Positions 39,101 to 46,927 of a stretch of 60,000 nucleotides of DNA are shown piece after piece; position 1 is the first letter of the stretch; the number at the start of each line of letters is the position of its first letter. The translations under genes were made by a program, and so were the position numbers. Below the pieces are notes generated by a model. It was not told where the DNA came from, did no database searches, and was given only the letters and a program-made list of their open reading frames with translations. The DNA comes from Tubiluchus corallicola (lineage: Eukaryota; Priapulida; Priapulimorpha; Priapulimorphida; Tubiluchidae), in NCBI GenBank assembly GCA_030141605.1, contig JAQGDQ010000027.1:177812-237811 (forward strand), written 5' to 3'.

Positions 39101-40682
39101 TTATTGGAGGTCGTCCGTATGACCCGATGACTGGCAGATGGTTGACACCACATGTAGATTGGGATGCTATCTCGCGTGACCCACAACTGGCTAACCTGTA
39201 CAGATTCATGAAGGGTAACCCAGTGAATGAGGACAAAACATCTCATTACTATTTAAATGGTAAGTTCTGCCAGTCACTTTAAAAAATTGACTGTTTCTCT
39301 CTGTGCTTTGATTATTAGTTTTCTTAACAGGCAAAGAAATTTTACAACTTTTGTACAAAAAATTGTACATAAAGTTGTTGTACTTGTCTATTAGTTACTA
39401 CTTGATTTTATTCGTAACTTCTTGGGATGTGCTCCATCATAAGCATATTGCTTTCGCTAATAAGTCAAAGTTCGTTATTGCACACTCAATTGAAAGGTTC
39501 CATAAAAAACAGAACATTTAATTTACTCTTTTGTCTTTTCAGACACAGTTTTCTGTTCAGTGAATATTAGAATAACTGAAAAAATACTCCAGAATTCTTT
39601 CAGAACTTTACAATAAATTTAAAGACTAAAAATGGATAGAATAGAGTCTTGGATGGTTTAACAAACAAACATTTGTTTTTATGTAAATTTGCTATTAGCT
39701 TTGTTATGACTATATGTGTCAAACTACATTATTCTGTTAGTAAACACAGTGTTTACTGATTCGTTTTTCCTATAATTTATCACTTAAAAGAAACAGCACA
39801 ATGCATTTTTCAGATCTAAAGAAATGGTTGTCAAAGTTTGGCTATGACATGGAGAATTTAGTGAAACCGTCTGTGTTAGACATTAGCTCAATGGACAACG
39901 TTGTATCTAATTCTCTTCAACTCACAACTGGATTAGAATGCTCCTTGCGTACATTTACAAACAACATAGAACAGTACAACACCGTACCTGAATCCAAAGT
40001 GACCGAAGGGTTTCATGTCGGGATTCCGGAAGCCAAAATTGCCTCAAGCTCTGTTTTTGGTGACGGTGTCATTGTTTCAGTCGTTGATGGTCGTACGATT
40101 GTAAACACCCTTCCAAATACTGAAAAGCAGATAAAAGCATTTTCTACAGTTTTATTGAATGGAACATATCCAGTTGGTATTCATTTAACAATTCAGGGTA
40201 TGGATTCTCATTTCTTTGTTAAAGAAGCAGGCAAGCAGGCTGCCGAAGACTTGTGGAAGCTTTCCTTAAATGGTGATTATGTGTCTCTAGAAAATGGTGT
40301 AAATGTGACAGTGCACAAAATAAATGTAGACAGTAAATCTAGTAACATAGATGTCCGATTGCAGGGCCACCATTCTGTGATAAACGTCAGGTACGGGACA
40401 AGTTTGGCTGATGAGCACAGAAGGGTGGTGGACTACGCAAAGCAGTGGGCCATTAGTCAAGCCTGGGCACGAGAACTGAACTTGCTTAGTAATGGTTATT
40501 ATGGGTCTTATCATTGGACTCAGGCAGAACAAAAACAAATTGCAGACACAGGGTCAGTTGCCGGCTATTCTGGGCATTATTTGCGTGATGTGCAATCGTA
40601 CCCCGAATTAGTGGACGACTGTAATAATATTGTCTTCCGCAAGCAGCTACCTTTGGACAATTTGATAAAAGTGTGGTATTAG
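8912..40682 (+). CDS. Ten-m: Teneurin (Ten-m/Odz) type II transmembrane receptor, complete gene
   Basis: Teneurins are dimeric type II cell-surface proteins that guide axons and match synaptic partners by homophilic and latrophilin binding. I join 33 coding exons in one frame: 8912-9107, 16410-16655, 18702-18731, 18865-19146, 21282-21408, 23013-23123, 24026-24120, 24368-24513, 24733-24857, 25547-25673, 26246-26369, 26516-26620, 26840-27034, 28165-28371, 28642-28827, 28943-29089, 29384-29711, 30331-30619, 30744-30893, 31115-31232, 31385-31525, 31660-31909, 32015-32250, 33120-33277, 33437-33697, 34076-34987, 35301-35714, 35807-36222, 36556-36681, 36985-37645, 38317-38475, 39019-39259, 39814-40682. 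They total 8,178 nt (about 2,725 residues plus TAG), the usual teneurin length. All introns are GT-AG except one apparent GC-AG (21409-23012). Every phase matches. Exon 4 has two possible donors. No frameshift or internal stop is seen, so the gene looks intact. Confidence 0.95.
9600..9632. repeat. Short GACA/GGCA microsatellite
   Basis: A tract of GACA, then GGCA tetranucleotides within teneurin intron 1. A typical simple repeat with no further structure. Confidence 0.85.
9768..10130. mobile_element. Fold-back element (copy 2) in teneurin intron 1
   Basis: The left arm ('ttaactcgtatc' near 9771, later 'ctcctctttccagagat' and 'ataaatttccctt' near 9877-9906) pairs with the right arm ('gagagaaatttatagtg' near 10041, 'gaaagaggagaaca' near 10063 and 'gagtacgagttaa' ending at 10110). 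It is related to the element at 6921-7297: both arms carry the 'atat(a)gccc(a/t)gttt(g/c)tcctctttcca' and 'aactcgtaactc' themes. Two copies within 3 kb suggest an active or once-active local family. Confidence 0.6.
10674..10945 (+). repeat. Dispersed repeat, two partial copies
   Basis: The segment 10674-10722 ('cgcgagcatgacagtgtttatcacttgaccatgcc') and the segment 10790-10945 ('gtgtgactgagcagtttgccctatttt...') each match a different part of 14905-15065. The shared pieces line up in the same orientation, with 60-70 bases of unrelated sequence between them here. The family is unknown to me. Confidence 0.55.
14167..14275. repeat. Second telomere-like tract between short inverted repeats
   Basis: A run of TTAGGG-like units (14201-14250: 'ggggttaagattcggattagggggtaggggtcagggttag...') is flanked by 'aaaaaaatcac' (14168-14178) and 'gtgatttttt' (14263-14272). 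This is the same design as the element at 8449-8602 (inverted repeats around degenerate telomere-like units), but in the opposite strand sense. The region 13970-14300 carries further 'agtcaca' repeats that may belong to longer arms. Confidence 0.5.
14905..15065 (+). repeat. Dispersed repeat in teneurin intron 1
   Basis: This looks like the most complete copy of the repeat also found at 10674-10945. Shared landmarks are 'tttatcacttga..atgcct', 'gtgtgactgagca', 'cagtttg.cctatttt' and 'tctgagccc'. It has no open frame and no clear terminal repeats. It begins near an inverted B-box-like motif, so a tRNA-SINE origin is possible. Confidence 0.5.
16145..16250 (+). repeat. tRNA-derived SINE copy in teneurin intron 1
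   Basis: A-box-like 'tagccaattcagca' (from 16156) and a good B-box 'GGTTCAAATCT' (16208-16218) are spaced about as in a tRNA. They are followed by a short non-tRNA body with 'ccagctttttct'. It lies 160 bases upstream of teneurin exon 2. No tRNA cloverleaf can be drawn. Confidence 0.5.
16410..21408 (+). CDS. Ten-m: Teneurin exons 2-5 (cytoplasmic domain, optional exons)
   Basis: Exons 16410-16655, 18702-18731, 18865-19146 and 21282-21408 encode residues 66-293. Exon 3 is a 30-nt microexon. Exons 2, 3 and 4 all begin and end in phase 1, so each can be skipped without shifting the frame. Exon 4 encodes a proline-rich stretch ([12 protein letters not shown]) with a PxxPxR core typical of SH3 ligands; vertebrate teneurin cytoplasmic tails bind the SH3 adaptor CAP/ponsin through similar runs. 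Exon 4 may end at 19020 (AAAG|gtacta) or 19146 (CCAG|gtattg); both keep phase 1. Exon 5 ends at CAG|gcacgc, apparently a GC donor, since no GT donor lies before the in-frame stop downstream. Confidence 0.75.
17083..17150 (+). repeat. tRNA-like relic (A-box half)
   Basis: 'tagtctagtggtaatacgtc' fits the A-box consensus well and is followed by an anticodon-arm-like segment, 'cgctttccgtctgggaggtcc'. The expected B-box is damaged ('ggtcctgagtcattgtt'). It is probably a truncated SINE or tRNA pseudogene in teneurin intron 2. Confidence 0.45.
20035..20493. mobile_element. piggyBac-like MITE with TTAA duplication (teneurin intron 4)
   Basis: The element is bordered on both sides by TTAA (20031-20034 and 20494-20497). 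Its terminal inverted repeats are CCCTTTCGTACCC on the left and the reverse complement of CCCTTTCAGTCCC on the right. TTAA plus CCC termini are the hallmark of piggyBac transposons. Near each end lies a copy of the palindrome TATCCCGTGGGATA (20052-20065 and 20348-20361), probably a subterminal transposase-binding repeat. The 459-bp body has no coding capacity, so it is a non-autonomous copy. It does not disturb splicing. Confidence 0.85.
21740..21855 (-). repeat. tRNA-derived SINE copy in teneurin intron 5
   Basis: On the minus strand there is 'tagtagctgagctgtcagagca' (A-box and D-arm-like) and then 'GGTTCAAATCTC' (B-box) about 40 bases on, the spacing of a real tRNA gene head. The body downstream ends in 'ctcctttatttttcc'. 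It is too diverged to be a functional tRNA. Confidence 0.6.
23013..24120 (+). CDS. Ten-m: Teneurin exons 6-7 (juxtamembrane and transmembrane helix)
   Basis: Exon 6 (23013-23123) encodes polar residues 294-330. Exon 7 (24026-24120) encodes the basic juxtamembrane segment [12 protein letters not shown] followed by a hydrophobic helix of about 20 residues (about 342-362: [20 protein letters not shown]). With basic residues on the N-terminal side and no signal peptide in the model, this fits the teneurin type II topology: N-terminus inside, C-terminus outside. Two cysteines flank the inner face and could be palmitoylated (inference). Confidence 0.9.
24368..26369 (+). CDS. Ten-m: Teneurin exons 8-11 (extracellular stalk)
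   Basis: Exons 24368-24513, 24733-24857, 25547-25673 and 26246-26369 code residues 363-536. The second half matches the conserved teneurin stalk: a 'GWLRTQFQL' block, then '[19 protein letters not shown]' (compare the vertebrate 'YIRRGLPPSHAQYDF' pattern), then '[19 protein letters not shown]' (vertebrate '[20 protein letters not shown]'). No RKRR-type furin site, as found in some vertebrate teneurins, is visible between the membrane and the EGF repeats. Confidence 0.93.
26516..29089 (+). CDS. Ten-m: Teneurin exons 12-16 (eight EGF-like repeats)
   Basis: Five exons (26516-26620, 26840-27034, 28165-28371, 28642-28827, 28943-29089), all symmetric phase 1-1, encode EGF 1, 2+3, 4+5, 6+7 and 8 (residues 537-816). 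EGF 2 has Tyr where the third cysteine should be ([12 protein letters not shown]), and EGF 5 has Tyr at the same position ([14 protein letters not shown]). Each therefore has an odd number of cysteines, exactly as in vertebrate teneurins, where these unpaired cysteines form the intermolecular disulfides of the covalent dimer. The other six repeats have six cysteines. EGF 8 runs into the 'CSDRVDNDG' calcium-loop-like motif that leads into the cysteine-rich region. Confidence 0.97.
27772..27786. repeat. Short GA microsatellite
   Basis: A run of seven GA units within the intron between teneurin EGF exons 13 and 14. It is followed by an unusually C-rich stretch (27790-27850) that has no open frame of interest. 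Confidence 0.8.
29384..31525 (+). CDS. Ten-m: Teneurin exons 17-21 (Cys-rich, TTR-like and FN-plug domains)
   Basis: Exons 29384-29711, 30331-30619, 30744-30893, 31115-31232 and 31385-31525 code residues about 817-1158. The start '[12 protein letters not shown]' corresponds to the conserved teneurin 'DGLVDCMDPDCC' segment that links EGF 8 to the TTR-like domain. '[23 protein letters not shown]' and '[15 protein letters not shown]' are the conserved strands of the TTR-like (carboxypeptidase-regulatory-like) fold. The following part, ending in '[20 protein letters not shown]', is the FN-plug that caps the bottom of the YD shell in published teneurin structures. Confidence 0.95.
31660..34300 (+). 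CDS. Ten-m: Teneurin exons 22-26 (NHL beta-propeller)
   Basis: Exons 31660-31909, 32015-32250, 33120-33277, 33437-33697 and the start of 34076-34987 code the NHL propeller, residues about 1159-1540. Successive blades show the family pattern: '[21 protein letters not shown]', '[20 protein letters not shown]', '[21 protein letters not shown]', '[20 protein letters not shown]', '[22 protein letters not shown]' and '[19 protein letters not shown]'. Cysteine pairs typical of the family ([20 protein letters not shown]) are kept. In vertebrates this domain carries homophilic contacts and a 7-residue spliced insert; no obvious mini-exon of that kind was seen here. Confidence 0.95.
34300..39259 (+). 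CDS. Ten-m: Teneurin exons 26-32 (YD-repeat shell and Rhs-like core)
   Basis: The end of exon 26 plus 35301-35714, 35807-36222, 36556-36681, 36985-37645, 38317-38475 and 39019-39259 encode residues about 1541-2436. Tyr-Asp repeats are frequent ('[13 protein letters not shown]', '[13 protein letters not shown]', '[12 protein letters not shown]', '[12 protein letters not shown]', '[12 protein letters not shown]'). The last two exons hold the Rhs-associated core: '[15 protein letters not shown]', then '[15 protein letters not shown]' and '[12 protein letters not shown]', the conserved end of the barrel shared with bacterial Rhs/Tc toxins. There are no stops or frameshifts. Confidence 0.95.
35080..35150 (-). 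repeat. tRNA-like relic in teneurin intron 26
   Basis: On the minus strand an A-box-like 'tagtttag/ctactaaac' segment is followed by 'GGTTTCAATCCTGG', a one-mismatch B-box, about 40 bases later. This again suggests a SINE head. Confidence 0.4.
39814..40682 (+). CDS. Ten-m: Teneurin exon 33 (C-terminal linker and TCAP-like region)
   Basis: The last exon encodes about 289 residues (2437-2725) and stops at TAG 40680-40682. It covers the internal linker and the Tox-GHH-like, nuclease-related domain that projects from the shell and binds latrophilin in vertebrates. The end ('[20 protein letters not shown]', then '[16 protein letters not shown]') aligns with the vertebrate TCAP region ('[20 protein letters not shown]', then 'YPELADSSSNIQFLRQ'). 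Unlike vertebrate proteins, which end near a Gly-Lys-Arg amidation-like signal, this one ends '...IKVWY', and a cysteine stands in the conserved 'PEL..' segment. Confidence 0.93.
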
Positions 40683-42290
40683 CGATCGTGTTTGCCATGC
40701 AATACTGCAACTACTAAAGTCTTTCACTGCTGCAAAGTGGCAATTGTTGGCACTGTTGTTGAGTTCTAATGCGTAGATGCAAAATGCGAACAGCTGTAAT
40801 AGTAGTTAATGTCATAAATTGATATAACGTTGGGGGGGCTGAAAAAACAAGGATTGAATCCCATGTAAGAGAAATTTCTCTGTGTACATACAAAAATGAT
40901 ACAAGATTCATCCAAAAGTGCATTCTTGAAAAACTCATTCTTCAGTTTGCATTTTAAAAAGTGCAACATTAATGAAGAAGACAGTGATACTTTATATGCT
41001 TGTGTTGTTTTGTAAATAATCGTGTATATGAAAGCAGTTTAGTTAACATACAAAAAAATCTTGCTGTGTGATGATAGTCATGTAGATCTCTGAGAGGTGA
41101 CTAGTGTGGGAAGTTACTGTTCAGCGACAGGGGATGTTTATTCTTTCACCATTTCATGTTTGTTTCTTGATGATAAGTGTAAAGCACAAATATACTTTTT
41201 GTTTGAAAATGTACTAAAAACTATGAGTTAGTTGTTAAAAACAGTAAAGTCCACAAGTTTTTGTGTACAATTACCTTTGAAGCTTGCCGTTACCAAATAA
41301 GAGCACCCAAATTTAATCTCACAATTTTGTAATGATCTTAAAGGGTAATGAGATAACTCATCAGTCAAGTCTCTTAGCATTAATGTATTCAGCACCCTTT
41401 GTAGCTATAACAGCACAAATCTGATGTATTTATTGTTAAATTTTTATTACTAGACATCTTGTTTATCTTGTAAATATGGAATACCTATTAATTATCGCAA
41501 GAATTCTGAAACATTCAGGTTGTAAACATGTGTACCTGGTATCTTATGCACAACGAAATAATTTGTTTTGAAGTCTCTTCAGTCTTTAGCGTATGGTTTA
41601 TGTGTAAGCACATTTATTTGTGATCGAGTGAGGGGAAGTGATATACAGCAGGTATAATCATACGTTATTTATGGACATGCACAAAATATTCTTGATTGTG
41701 TCCTTCTTTGCATATGTTACTGCACACCTTGTATATTATGTATAGCATGAGTTTGGAAACAGTCCTAATAGATGTGGCCTAGTCATTAGTTAACAAGTAT
41801 TTTAAACAAGCACAGTAAGAGAAAACTGAAAATATTTTTTACAAAAGTATTTGTGATTATATACAAACTTAAAATGTAAAACAACTAGTTATGATCTTGA
41901 ACAATAGTTATGCTTAAGCCACAGAATAAAAGTAATTATGTTCAAGTGTAACAGATTACCGATGTGCAAAAATGTACATGCAAATTCAACAACTGACTTC
42001 TGTTTAGTCAGTGAGATACTCAATTATGTTAAAAATTCCATTCCTTCTTTAAAAATCCTTGCATAGATGTTGGTTGTTAAGAGTTATGATAACCCATTGG
42101 TTGTATAGAAGTATTATGTATAATAAAGAACATTGTTATTTAAAAATTAGCCTCTCAAATTTTCCACCTATTTGTTTTTACAGCAGACACGATTTTATCT
42201 TTTTTAATTAGATACATTGCATAGATCTTTTTATAAACATATTTAGGGATACAGAATTGTCAATAAAGCAGCAAGCTGCTTAACTCAAGC
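40683..42290 (+). other. Ten-m: Teneurin 3' untranslated region
   Basis: AT-rich sequence without open frames follows the stop codon. Candidate poly(A) signals AATAAA lie at 41925-41930, 42122-42127 and 42262-42267, so a 3' UTR of about 1.25 to 1.6 kb is likely. Several 'TGTAAATA'-like Pumilio-type words occur, including one at about 41471, but I cannot judge their use. Confidence 0.6.
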
Positions 42291-44790
42291 TTCTTCTAAT
42301 TGAATAGATCTGCATCTACAAGCAGGCTCATATCGTACCTGAAAAAGAAAAAAAACACTTATTTTCCCATAACCTGCCAATGGCATTTTGTACTGACTGG
42401 AGTTGTAAAATTTAAAATAGGCGACTATGTGAAAATCAATTTAAGTCATTGATTTGAAATGTGTTGCTGATGAAAATGCAAACAGGAGCTGTTCAATACG
42501 ATTTTTCAGAAAACGCCGTGAAATAATAGCCTGTTAGCTTTCTAAATACACTGTATAATGATAGCGTATATTTCACTGGAATACATAGGAATTCTTAACA
42601 ATTATTGTTTGAATGATACAGGAGCAGATTGCATCACAGCAAATTTAACACTAGATAACAATTCTGCAAACAACTTCTCTGGGTAGCAGTACTTCTAGTA
42701 TGAAACTATACATCAAAACAAATTACCTGAATTCTTTGTGTATTTTCTAGCAGCAGCCAAAAAAATTGTGGCAATTTCAAAAACTATAGCACAAAAATGT
42801 TAAAAAGTAAGATTTCGCATGAAAGTCATTGACAACATACAGCATTGGAGAAACCTATTCTTCGTTATTCATTATGCATGTCATCATGTTGAAATAGCTG
42901 TTAGTGCAATGTTATCTGTTAAATGAGCGACGGTAAATAAATCTTTGCTTTTGTCTTTTTTATTGCTTGTGAGTTATACTTTACAACGTACAGTATAATC
43001 ACAATGAATGCACCAGGTACTGGCCCATAGTCACAATGGAAACAGACAAGAAAACACGGATCTTTTTTTCACCAGCAAGATGGGTGAAGTTTGTTTTTTA
43101 GAGCCATTCGAGCAAATCCCAGCAAGAAATTTGCAGTTATTACTTAATCCTTTTTGCATACAGACAGCTCTAATGCAGCAATTGACTTACTACAGTCTTT
43201 TATATATGTAGTTGAGTACAAGACATGTTTATTACTTAAACAAAAAGTTCTTAATAAAAAATTCCTGATTTTGAGCGAGTCATTAATTCACAAATAATTA
43301 ATTTTATAATGTTCTTTTAATTCATTAACCTTTAGAGTGAAAATTGAGGAGTCTAATCTGTGTGCATTCGTCTGACTCTTTTGTGATTTGACAAAATTTA
43401 ACAAACCTAGTTATAATGCCAAACTTGCTATAAAGACAACTTTTTTCCGGTCCCAAAGTGGGCAGTATAAAGAGGTTTGAGTTTGACTGTATTCACTAAA
43501 TAGCCAGTTGCAACAAGTTTCTTGTTGCACAGGTACAACGTTTTATATGAAAACTCGAACATGACTGAAAACTGTTTTTAAGTTTTGTTTTTAAAATTCG
43601 TTTCAGAATTTGATGTACTAGCCACAAAAGCACTGATGATGAATGCCGAGTCTGAAAGACTCAACTACAACAGTGTTTTTGCCTTTTTATCCATAAATTC
43701 CAATACCCATGAGATCAGTGATATAATCCGCTAAACCGAACACCCTTGTCCTTCCCCATACCACTAAAACAAAAAAATTGTTTTTTTACAACTTTATTAT
43801 TTCCAATCGTCAAAAAATAATTTACAAGTCCTACGGGTAATTAGCTTTTTGTTTAAAGTGTGATATTATTGTTTATAAACAAAAAACAAAATGGGCCTGG
43901 TACAGAATGACAGAAAACTAACAACAAATGCCAAATGTTTAGCTAACTTACAAACTGAGGCAAGTGATCACTGCAATGTCATCAACAAAATACAACCATT
44001 GAAATTTCTGCAATGTGATTTATTCAGCAATGTTCTTTACGACTACTTTGACTTTTTTCACTTTGCAAACATTTACTTCAAATAAAAATTGCAAATGCAA
44101 AATAACATCATGAAAAGATGTTAATATACTACACTTTTTAACTTTTCATTTTAACAGCATTTTAAATTGAACTACAAGCTTTAATAAAATCCAGTTGCTA
44201 CATTTGAACAGGTTACAACGTTTAAAATTCTACTAGACACAAAAATTTTACAGCACTATCAAAACATCTTAATCATTATGAGAAATTTAATCATGAGAAA
44301 TTTTTAAATGTTAAAATTTGCTGCAAATCTTACTTTTGAGTTATGACATAAACTTTTAACTAGGCACACAGCAAAATATTTTTGAATGCTAATAACAGCA
44401 TCTGTTCTATGTATTAATGAATGTTTCAAATGGTAAAAATTTCACTTTTACTGTACGAAATTATGCTGCTAAAATTTTTTGATCGAGTACAAATAATGCT
44501 AACAAATTTACTAATTTGTATAATCCATTAATTAACTCAAAGAATGGGAGAGCAATACAAGCCTTTGCTATTAGGAATGCGGTGTTTGAAAAATATACAA
44601 TAACCGTTCGACTCGAAAAATGTCGTCTGTAGAGTACGATAACTCACAATCCCAAGCTGAATAGTGTAGATGCTCTATCTTACAAAGCATTACTACGAAC
44701 ATGAATGCCTCTAGTTCTTCAGTTCATTAGCTGACACATCAACTATTTCAATAGAGAAAGCAAACATGTAAAATACTGTGATGATCATGG
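42291..44790. other. Intergenic stretch between teneurin and SmD3 3' ends
   Basis: This AT-rich sequence separates two convergent genes. I see no open frame with family likeness. The only notable segment is the structured repeat-like patch at 43610-43760, listed separately. Confidence 0.6.
43610..43760 (+). repeat. Repeat-like patch with CTGATGA and a GAAA hairpin
   Basis: CTGATGA (43633-43639) is followed after 14 bases by TGAAA in the loop of a perfect 5-bp hairpin GAGTC/GACTC (43648-43662). 'ctgatgatg...gaaa' motifs of this kind occur near the ends of many invertebrate retroelements, including hammerhead-ribozyme-bearing ones, but the stem II expected of a hammerhead is not evident here. 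It is called only as a probable dispersed repeat. Confidence 0.3.
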
Positions 44791-44805
44791 AATCTGTTAT
44801 TTATT

Positions 44806-45207
44806 CTAACGTCGCCGTTGATACATATTACCACCACCACCACCACGGCCTCCTCCGCCTCTACCTCTACCACCACGGGCTGCTTGTGCTCTGAGAATTG
44901 CTGACTTGCCTCTCCCTGCTGCGCCACCACTTCCAGTCCCTGAACCCATTTGTTTCTTAAACATGGGAGCATTTTTCAACATATCGGGCAGAATCATAAA
45001 TCTAATTTTGCTTCCCCGAATAAACACATTTTCCAGTTGGGCCACTCTGCCATCTCTGTATGTCACTGTAATAGAAGACATTTGACAGTTCATATTGTCT
45101 TCAGCTTCAATCAGTTTTCCCCTATATATTTCGCCGGTATTTGTTTCACATGTAACGATGTGCCCTTCGGCTTCATGCAGCACTTTTATTGGCACACCAA
45201 TAGACAT
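44806..45207 (-). CDS. SNRPD3: Small nuclear ribonucleoprotein Sm D3
   Basis: The protein has 133 residues. SmD3 is one of seven Sm proteins that form the ring on the Sm site of U1, U2, U4 and U5 snRNAs; it pairs with SmB. The start ATG (45207-45205) gives '[18 protein letters not shown]', identical to the human N-terminus as I know it. The Sm1 motif (about residues 5-45) and the Sm2 motif with '[19 protein letters not shown]' (about residues 68-86) are intact. The C-terminal tail is rich in RG/GGRG repeats and ends 'NMYQRRR'; such tails carry symmetric dimethyl-arginine and bind SMN. The frame stays open upstream of the ATG only because of a non-ATG codon. The coding part is one exon. An AATAAA lies directly after the stop (44805-44800), so the 3' UTR may be very short. 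Confidence 0.98.
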   Translation of the reverse strand: MSIGVPIKVLHEAEGHIVTCETNTGEIYRGKLIEAEDNMNCQMSSITVTYRDGRVAQLENVFIRGSKIRFMILPDMLKNAPMFKKQMGSGTGSGGAAGRGKSAILRAQAARGGRGRGGGGRGGGGGNMYQRRR

Positions 45208-45510
45208 TTTGAGCGTTTGCAAAACCTGTATTACAAATAATTAAGCGATAAATACAATGTAATACAAATAATAACTATGCTAGCAATGGATTTTATGAAT
45301 CTCAGAAAACGCGGAAAAAAGAAATCGTACTCAAACACTTTGTACGTGCGTTCACAAAGCATGTAATAAAAGCAAAGACGGAATGTACGGAAATAACGAG
45401 CCGTCGTCCTTGCAGTCTTTGCGACCGTTGAACAGTCTTGCTCACTAGCTACGACCACAGTCCGAAAGTCAATGTCTGTGAGACTTCTGACCATCACCAA
45501 CCATAACAAT
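45208..45510 (-). promoter_or_regulatory. SNRPD3: SmD3 5' UTR splice acceptor and probable leader region
   Basis: On the minus strand 'tttgtaatacag' ends at 45226, giving an acceptor 18 bases upstream of the ATG, so exon 2 starts at 45225 and a noncoding leader exon lies further right. The interval 45340-45500 is richer in CpG than its surroundings, as expected of a housekeeping promoter or leader exon. The exact donor and start site cannot be fixed by eye. Confidence 0.5.
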
Positions 45511-45889
45511 CAGTCATAGTTAATTTTCAAACTATGGTGCAGATATGAACTAAGTCAAACATAGAGAAAACTAAATTTAAGTAATAAACTATAAATTATT
45601 ATGTGTTAAAGGAAAAACCAACCATCAAATAAAATTCATAACATTTTAATAATTATACAAATAAAAATACCGAAATTACCAAACAATATACGTGATAAAA
45701 TGCCTTGTTTAAAAAATAAAAATTCAAAAGAAATTTAAATCATCTGCCGCCAAAAAACCTCGTTGTGGGTACAATTGAAAAAATTGACGTAAGCTTGTGC
45801 ATGCCAAAACCACTGCATTAAAAGTGCAATTTTTGCAGAAGTTCCACTATTCTAACTGATATAATTGTCATGGCATTAAGTACATGGAT

Positions 45890-46135
45890 CTGAACCTAAA
45901 TTTATTTAGCATTATCTTAATTAATACAATTGTCAGAATCTGATCAAAGTGTAATACTCACGAACATCATGCAGTATTCTGATTGTTATGCCACAGCGGA
46001 ATCTAACCAAAATCTAATGTATGTAGACATCAGAAATTGGCTGTTATAATATAATGATTAGAATCTAAATAAAATACACTCACAATCATGTGCTCTTCTC
46101 ACCTGATCGGAATCTGATTAAAATATGACGTCCAC
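45890..46135. repeat. Diverged tandem units with 'gaatct(g/a)a' motif
   Basis: The motif (c/t)(a/g)GAATCT(g/a)A followed by 'n-aaa' recurs at about 45934, 45997, 46059 and 46108, roughly every 50-63 bases, with a weaker unit near 45891. Parts of the spacer ('aca..atcatg') are shared. It looks like an old minisatellite. Confidence 0.35.
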
Positions 46136-46430
46136 AGAGATCAATATCTATCTGACTGTTAACTCATTAGCAATTTATTTTCACGCATCACATTTATAAC
46201 AACATTTATGTACGTATAACAACACTGGGAGTAAGGCTACAATGAGCATATAGCACAATTTCGTTTCAATGTTTGCTTTATTTCTGGAATAGGAAATGCC
46301 TCACACATCTGTCTATATACAAGTATAAATGAAAAGCGGGACAATCAGAACGCAGGGCTTGTTAAAGTGTCCCACCTGTGACAGTAGAATAAAGAAATAA
46401 CAGATGATATGAAAAATTTAAAAATGAGTA

Positions 46431-46925
46431 CAGTGGCCGCCGCTTATTATGGACACGGTTATTGTGGACAGCCGGTTATTGTGGACAACTCGCGAGGGAC
46501 GGAATTTTCCCCTAATAAAATCCGCCGGTTAATATGGACAACCGCCGCTTAATATGGACAGCGAACATTCTTGGCACGTGACCAGCTGTGCCAACCACGG
46601 CCTGCGTGCGTGATTGAAAATAGCTTCCCGCTCTGCTGCCTGTGTGAGTCATTGCATCAGTCAGTTCGCCGTTTGCCGTGGCCTTGAGAGCTTCGAAACT
46701 GTGCTAACTTCCTTCCGTTCAAGGTTGAGAGAAAAGTTTCCTGCCAAACAAACTCGTCTGACTTCTTTTTTTCAATAAAACAGGAGACGAGTTGATACAG
46801 ACAGTTTTTTGCCTTTTTTAATGAAGGGGAAGGGTCTTTATGGGTCACTTCGCTTAATATGGACGGCCGCTTAATATGGACATACACTGCTGGCCCGAGG
46901 TGTCCACAATAAGCGGCGGCCACTG
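46431..46925. mobile_element. Non-autonomous pogo/Tigger-like element
   Basis: The terminal inverted repeats, CAGTGGCCGCCGCTTATT followed by (a/g)TGGACAC, match over 26 bases with one mismatch (46431-46456 against 46900-46925). TA dinucleotides border both ends (46429-46430 and 46926-46927), as expected for the Tc1/mariner/pogo superfamily. The terminal motif 'TTA(t/a)T(a/g)TGGACA' is repeated at least six more times inside both ends, likely as transposase-binding arrays. The 495-bp element encodes no transposase. It lies between the SmD3 and CRACD-like genes. Confidence 0.9.
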
Positions 46926-46927
46926 TA

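Noticed and set aside
44748-44972. Overlapping minus-strand frame in SmD3 rich in Glu/Val
   Set aside because: It is the shifted frame of the RG-rich tail; the SmD3 frame is clearly the real one.
45208-45222. Five extra N-terminal codons of SmD3 (QTLK before MSIG)
   Set aside because: They begin at a non-ATG codon, lie between the splice acceptor and the ATG, and all known SmD3 proteins begin MSIG.
46657-46923. 88-codon minus-strand frame inside the pogo-like element, considered as a transposase remnant
   Set aside because: It runs into the terminal inverted repeat and shows no helix-turn-helix or DDE pattern.
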